A stretch of DNA of 64,000 nucleotides, from positions 2,848,107 to 2,912,106 of the forward strand of contig NZ_CP063989.1 of NCBI RefSeq assembly GCF_014595995.2, given 5' to 3'. The notes beneath the pieces were generated by a model that searched no databases, was not told the origin of the DNA, and was given only the letters and a program-made list of their open reading frames with translations. The position numbers and the translations under genes were made by a program. The stretch comes from Actinomyces respiraculi. Its GTDB lineage: Bacteria; Actinomycetota; Actinomycetes; Actinomycetales; Actinomycetaceae. Position 1 is the stretch's first letter, and each line of letters begins with the position of its first letter. This document shows positions 60,358 to 64,000 of this stretch, piece after piece.

Positions 60358-61044
60358 TCAGCGCTTGGGCCGCCGGACCTCGACGATCTTCGTCAGCTCG
60401 TCGCCCGGGGTAATGACCTCGTGGATCACCGCCGGCTCAAGCTTGGCCTTCTTGATGACACCACGCGCGTCCTCGACCTCAGCCTCGGCCTTGGCTCCCT
60501 TGAGCGCCAGCAGGCTGCCACCCTGGCGCAGCAGGGGAGCGGTCAGGCGCACCAACCGGGAGAGGTTGGCAACCGCGCGGGCGGTGACGACGTTGTAACG
60601 CTCGCGCACCTCCTCGGCCCGGGCCCGTAGAATCTCAACGTTGTCGAGGTCGAGTTCACAGACGACGTCGGAGAGCCACTCCACGCGCCGCTCCATCGTC
60701 TCGATGAGCGTGACATCCAGGTCGGGTCGCATCAGTGCCACAACGATCCCCGGGAAACCGGCTCCTGAACCGACGTCGGCCACCGTGCCCCGTCCCGGCA
60801 GGAAGGGAACGACCGCCGCGGAGTTGACGATGTGGCGAGTCCACAGACGCGGCATCTCCCGCGGGCCGACCAGCCCTCGCAGCTCGCCCTGCTCGGCAAG
60901 CATGTGCGCGAAGTGCTCCGCCCCCGAGAAGGCGACGCCGAAGAGTGCACGCATCTCCTCGCTCGGCTCCTCCACCACAAGCACCTCGCCGGAGCCCTCC
61001 GGCTCGTGCCCAGGCATCTCCTCAGCAGCCATCGCGTCGCTCAT
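60358..61044 (-). CDS. rsmG: 16S rRNA (guanine-N7) methyltransferase RsmG
   Basis: 228 residues. Methylates G527 of 16S rRNA using SAM. LWTRHIVNSAAVVPFLP, the SAM motif VADVGSGAGFPGIVVALMRPDLDVTLIE, and NVVTARAVANLSRLVRLTAPLL identify it. Loss of RsmG is known to give low-level streptomycin resistance. It lies between khpB (21 bp upstream) and parA in the conserved origin cluster. Confidence 0.95.
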   Translation of the reverse strand: MSDAMAAEEMPGHEPEGSGEVLVVEEPSEEMRALFGVAFSGAEHFAHMLAEQGELRGLVGPREMPRLWTRHIVNSAAVVPFLPGRGTVADVGSGAGFPGIVVALMRPDLDVTLIETMERRVEWLSDVVCELDLDNVEILRARAEEVRERYNVVTARAVANLSRLVRLTAPLLRQGGSLLALKGAKAEAEVEDARGVIKKAKLEPAVIHEVITPGDELTKIVEVRRPKR

Positions 61045-61065
61045 CTCGTGCCCCCCGATCGGCGC

Positions 61066-61578
61066 TCAGGCCTCGTCGGCGGGCAGAACAACAACCCGGC
61101 GGTGGGGCTCGGCACCCTCCGACTCAGAAACCAGTCCGGCGGCCGCGACGACGTCGTGACAGACCTTGCGCTCGAAGGGGTTCATCGGCTCCAGGGCAAC
61201 GGTCTCGCCGGTGGCCTGCACCTGACGGACGGCCTCCTGCGCAACCGCAGTCAGCTCCTGACGACGCGCGGCCCGGTAGCCGTTGATGTCGAGCATGAGA
61301 CGCGAGCGGTTGCCCGTGCGCGCCTGGACAGCCAGACGGGTGAGCTCCTGAACCGCTTCGAGCACCTCACCGTCCTCACCCACGAGGTCCGCGAGCTCAC
61401 GCTCGTCGCCCTCCTCGGAGGCAACAATGGCGATCGAGGCCCGCCCATGGTCGATGTCGATGTCGATATCGCCACCGAGGTCGGCGATGTCGAGCAGCTC
61501 CTCGAGGTAGTCGGCACCGACCTCACCCTCCTCCTCAAGGCGCTTGACGGTGGTGGAGGCGGCGGTCGTGTCAGTCAT
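61066..61578 (-). CDS. khpB: RNA-binding protein KhpB/Jag (KH-R3H)
   Basis: 170 residues: a KH-II-type domain (about 45-105, LADLVGEDGEVLEAVQELTRLAVQ, with GEDG in place of the usual GxxG loop) and an R3H domain (about 105-165: ALEPMNPFERKVCHDVVAAA, then EPHRRVVVLP). It lacks the N-terminal Jag domain, as in other actinobacteria. It binds RNA and is linked to cell-wall and division control. It lies between yidC and rsmG. Confidence 0.93.
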   Translation of the reverse strand: MTDTTAASTTVKRLEEEGEVGADYLEELLDIADLGGDIDIDIDHGRASIAIVASEEGDERELADLVGEDGEVLEAVQELTRLAVQARTGNRSRLMLDINGYRAARRQELTAVAQEAVRQVQATGETVALEPMNPFERKVCHDVVAAAGLVSESEGAEPHRRVVVLPADEA

Positions 61579-61656
61579 AGGTATTTCCGTTCTGTGAAGT
61601 AATGACCGCGCATCGTCGTCGTCGCGCGCGGAGGTCGTGGACAGGGTCCGGCGCTC

Positions 61657-62853
61657 TCAGCGGCGGCGCTTCTTGCTGTTGTTCCTGCGCTGCTGGCGCT
61701 GGCGGGCGCGCTTCTCGTAGCGGCGGCGGGCTATTTCCTCGGGAGTGAGACCGACGATATTCGTCTCGATCTCCTTGATGGCGGCCTCCTCCTCGGCGGT
61801 CAAGCGCTCACCGAACGCACCGTCCTCGCCGGCCTCAGTCGCGCGCTGCTCCTCGGGGGTCACCGGCAGGCGGGCACCGCCCTTGCGCTTCTGACGGTCC
61901 TTGCGCACCGGCTGGACGCGCTGGTGCCGCTGCTCAGCCTGCTCGGCGAGCTCGGCGGCGCGCTGGGCGGCCTCCTCCTCCTCAAGGGTGGGAAGGCCCT
62001 TGGCCACGCGCTTGGCGTTGATGCGCGCACGGTGCTTCTTCTCCGCCTCGGAGCCTGGCGCCGGCATGTTGCGGATGGTGAAGAACTGCTGGCCCATGGT
62101 CCACAGGTTCGTCGTCACCCAGTAGACCAGGACACCGATCTGGAACTGCACGCCCGTGAAGGCGAAGAAGACCGGCATGACCGTCATCATGATGCGCTGG
62201 GAACGCATCATGGGGTTGTCGGAACTTTTGGCGGACTCCGGCATGTTCTTCATGCTCAGCTGCGCCATGGTGTACCACTGCGTGACCGACATGATGATGA
62301 TCATGATGACGGTGACGACCTTGGTGGTGGCGTCGTCGGAGTTCATGAAGGACGCGGACAGCGGGGCACCAAAGACGGTGGAGGCCTGGACGTCGGCCGC
62401 GAGCTCGGCGGTGAGCGGGCCGATGGAGTCGTGGTTGGCGTAGGTGCCCTCAGCGACCGCCTCAAGGGAGGCCAGGACGCGGAAGAGCGCGAAGAACACC
62501 GGCATCTGCACGAGGATCGGCATACACGAGGAGAAGGGGTTGGTCCCGTGCTTGGAGTACAGGGCCATCATCTCCTCCTGCATCTTCTGCTGGGAGGCCG
62601 GGTCCTTCTTGTCCTTGTACTTGGCCTGGAGCGCCTGGAGCTCGGGCTGCATGAGCTGCATGCCGCGGCTGGCACGGATCTGCTTGACGAACAGCGGCAT
62701 GATGATGAGACGCACGACCATCGTCAGGCCGATGATCGAGATGACCCAGGCCGCGCCGGGGCCGTCGGGCATACCGATGAGGGTCAGGCCCTTGTGGATG
62801 TAAACCATGACCCAGGCAACGGCCACCTTCAGGGGCCAGAGGATCGTATCCAT
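61657..62853 (-). CDS. yidC: Membrane protein insertase YidC
   Basis: 398 residues, Gram-positive type without the large periplasmic domain. Five membrane segments: WPLKVAVAWVMVYIHKGL; the first core helix with the groove Arg (MVVRLIIMPLFVKQI); then PFSSCMPILVQMPVFFALFRVL, VTVIMIIIMSVTQWYT and GVQFQIGVLVYWVTTNLWT. The cytoplasmic tail is long and basic (from about 300, ending NNSKKRRR), which can bind ribosomes. There is no lipobox. It inserts and folds membrane proteins with or without SecYEG. Follows yidD by 69 bp. Confidence 0.95.
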   Translation of the reverse strand: MDTILWPLKVAVAWVMVYIHKGLTLIGMPDGPGAAWVISIIGLTMVVRLIIMPLFVKQIRASRGMQLMQPELQALQAKYKDKKDPASQQKMQEEMMALYSKHGTNPFSSCMPILVQMPVFFALFRVLASLEAVAEGTYANHDSIGPLTAELAADVQASTVFGAPLSASFMNSDDATTKVVTVIMIIIMSVTQWYTMAQLSMKNMPESAKSSDNPMMRSQRIMMTVMPVFFAFTGVQFQIGVLVYWVTTNLWTMGQQFFTIRNMPAPGSEAEKKHRARINAKRVAKGLPTLEEEEAAQRAAELAEQAEQRHQRVQPVRKDRQKRKGGARLPVTPEEQRATEAGEDGAFGERLTAEEEAAIKEIETNIVGLTPEEIARRRYEKRARQRQQRRNNSKKRRR

Positions 62854-62922
62854 TGCACTCCTTGCTGTGCGTGCGGGGCTGGGGCCTCGCGGGCCGGTGG
62901 TTCCGGCCGGGTCCTGCGCCGG

Positions 62923-63252
62923 TCAGGGCGTGGCCGTGTCCGGGCGGGGAACGTCGTGGGGGTGGTGGTAGCGCCACTGGCCCGGGTCCGGGACATGGTC
63001 GACACCACCGCGGGTGAAGGGGTTGCAGCGCAGGACGCGCCAGGTGCCGAGCACGAGACCCTTGAGCGGGCCATGGACCTGGACGGCCTGCACCGCGTAG
63101 GCGGAGCAGGTGGGGTAGTAGCGGCAACTGCGCGGCAGTCCCGGAGAGATCCACTGCTGGTAGAACCTCACGGGAGCCAGCACGATCCGCATGAGCAGGC
63201 TCTCGCGAGACTCCTCGTCCTGGGGGCCGTGCGCCTGAGCCGACCTGGTCAT
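62923..63252 (-). CDS. yidD: Membrane protein insertion efficiency factor YidD
   Basis: 109 residues: [42 protein letters not shown] and [16 protein letters not shown] are the family signature, including the three conserved cysteines. A small peripheral membrane protein that helps YidC. The ATG at 63252 is chosen; the gene lies 19 bp after rnpA. The start is slightly uncertain because an in-frame ATG lies 21 codons inside (MRIVLAP). Confidence 0.92.
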   Translation of the reverse strand: MTRSAQAHGPQDEESRESLLMRIVLAPVRFYQQWISPGLPRSCRYYPTCSAYAVQAVQVHGPLKGLVLGTWRVLRCNPFTRGGVDHVPDPGQWRYHHPHDVPRPDTATP

Positions 63253-63271
63253 CACCGTCGTCCTCACCGTC

Positions 63272-63628
63272 TCACCGTCGCCGTCCCTCGCGCACGCGCG
63301 CGAGCTGGCGGTCGAGGTCGGCGCCCAGCTCGGCACTCGTGGCGCCGTCGGCCCCGGCCAGTCCCCTGACGACCACACGCGCTCCCGGCTCCAGGCATCC
63401 CACGCGCGCGCTCATAAGGGCGCGCACGCGGCGCTTGATCCGGTTGCGGTGGGTGGCCCGAGCGATCTGCTTCTTGGGCACGACGACGCCGACGAGTGCC
63501 GGGGACATGTCCCCGGTCTCGCCGGCTCGGTAGTGGACGACAAGCCTTGGGCTCCCGCTGCGCGCACCCGTCCTTACTGCGGCGGTGAAGTCCTCACCCC
63601 GCAGCATCCGGTGCGCGGCCGGGAGCAC
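63272..63628 (-). CDS. rnpA: Ribonuclease P protein component
   Basis: 118 residues. Protein subunit of RNase P, which trims the 5' leader of tRNA precursors. [16 protein letters not shown] and the RNR motif [15 protein letters not shown] are diagnostic. The GTG at 63628 is 1 bp after the rpmH stop, so the two are coupled. Confidence 0.95.
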   Translation of the reverse strand: MLPAAHRMLRGEDFTAAVRTGARSGSPRLVVHYRAGETGDMSPALVGVVVPKKQIARATHRNRIKRRVRALMSARVGCLEPGARVVVRGLAGADGATSAELGADLDRQLARVREGRRR

Positions 63629-63629
63629 C

Positions 63630-63767
63630 TCAGGCAGCGAGACGTGCGCGGCCCTTGCGGCGGCGCGAGGCGAGAACAGCGCGGCCGGCGCGGGTGCTCA
63701 TGCGCTTGCGGAAGCCGTGCACCTTGGCGCGACGGCGGTTGTTCGGCTGAAAGGTCCGCTTGCTCAC
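63630..63767 (-). CDS. rpmH: 50S ribosomal protein L34
   Basis: 45 residues: [20 protein letters not shown] and [19 protein letters not shown]. The GTG start at 63767 has AGGAG 7 bp upstream; longer in-frame reading upstream is only leader sequence. First gene of the leftward origin cluster; dnaA is expected divergently beyond the right edge. Confidence 0.97.
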   Translation of the reverse strand: MSKRTFQPNNRRRAKVHGFRKRMSTRAGRAVLASRRRKGRARLAA

Positions 63768-63879
63768 GGGTGTGCTCCTGGTCGGATGATCGGAACCGTG
63801 CGTCACGGGGATCGCGGCACGGTCGCCCGCGCTGGCAGCCCCATGGACCGGGACGTGACTCCACGCGAACGTCCGCACA

Positions 63880-63909
63880 ACAGTACGGTTGCCGCTCAGT
63901 CACGGTCAA
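63880..63909 (-). promoter_or_regulatory. Sigma-70-type promoter for rpmH
   Basis: On the minus strand, TTGACC (63904-63909) and TACTGT (63880-63885) are 18 bp apart, giving a transcript with a leader of about 110 bases before rpmH. Nothing further is recognised in 63910-64000, which probably leads to dnaA. Confidence 0.6.
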
Positions 63910-64000
63910 ACGGATTGTCGCCTTGACAGGTGAGAAACCCGCCACCTCGTGCGGTCGACGACGGCGTCCGCGGCCCGGGCGGACCACCCGAGACGGTTGT

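Noticed and set aside
1..64000. tRNA, rRNA and cas genes
   Set aside because: Looked for but none recognised by eye. A covariance-model and HMM scan would be needed to exclude small RNAs.

Overview
The window is high-GC chromosomal DNA from an actinobacterium, most likely Actinomyces or a close relative in the Actinomycetaceae. This rests on the replication-origin gene order (rpmH-rnpA-yidD-yidC-khpB-rsmG-parA-parB, all leftward), the MurJ protein fused to a pseudokinase, the DUF6049 protein beside it, and TTGTCCACA-type DnaA boxes. dnaA should lie just beyond the right edge.

Layout. 1-9.7 kb: an amylosucrase-type GH13 enzyme (cut by the left edge), pdxK, dnaB with a DnaA-box cluster upstream, a MATE exporter, a PD-(D/E)XK-type orphan gene flanked by two inverted motif arrays, and the rpsF-ssb-rpsR-rplI operon. 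9.8-22.7 kb: a class A penicillin-binding protein, a P-type ATPase, a two-component system, a DUF4352 protein, an MFS/TetR pair and a DUF4832 lipoprotein. 22.7-28.8 kb: GH30 and GH42 glycosidases behind a palindromic operator, then serC-serA. 28.8-41.0 kb: an accessory island bounded by serC and a second copy of the serC 5' end. It holds an intact AAA-ATPase/subtilase pair of the IetAS type, a wrecked type ISP restriction-modification gene, a visibly AT-richer TetR-ABC-ABC exporter operon that split that gene, and a 1.03-kb element with 56-bp terminal inverted repeats. 41.0-42.9 kb: a zinc-ribbon membrane protein and decayed kinase, regulator and transposase genes. 42.9-52.7 kb: cca, a Nudix hydrolase, DUF6049, murJ, trxB and trxA. 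53-63.8 kb: thrC, an aminotransferase, ddl and the parAB/rpmH group with nine parS sites.

The most unusual signal is a set of direct-repeat pairs. Three unrelated loci (24177, 34067, 54578) each carry a 28-29-bp direct repeat around a 32-33-bp unique spacer with exactly 61-bp periodicity, the geometry of one type I-E CRISPR repeat-spacer unit. Each locus has its own repeat sequence. In the dead type ISP gene, removing one spacer plus one repeat restores the reading frame, so that unit is an insertion with a 28-bp target duplication. Ectopic Cas1-Cas2 spacer integration is a reasonable hypothesis. Two further pairs (4100, 18896) are similar but not identical in size.

Other notable points: three parS sites lie in frame inside parB as repeated VSRET peptides; two other parS sites sit at the centres of perfect 44-bp palindromes that flank the ddl-parB gap; and three arrays share a one-way-then-inverted motif layout. 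No tRNA, rRNA or cas gene was recognised. All assignments come from reading the sequence alone, with no database search.
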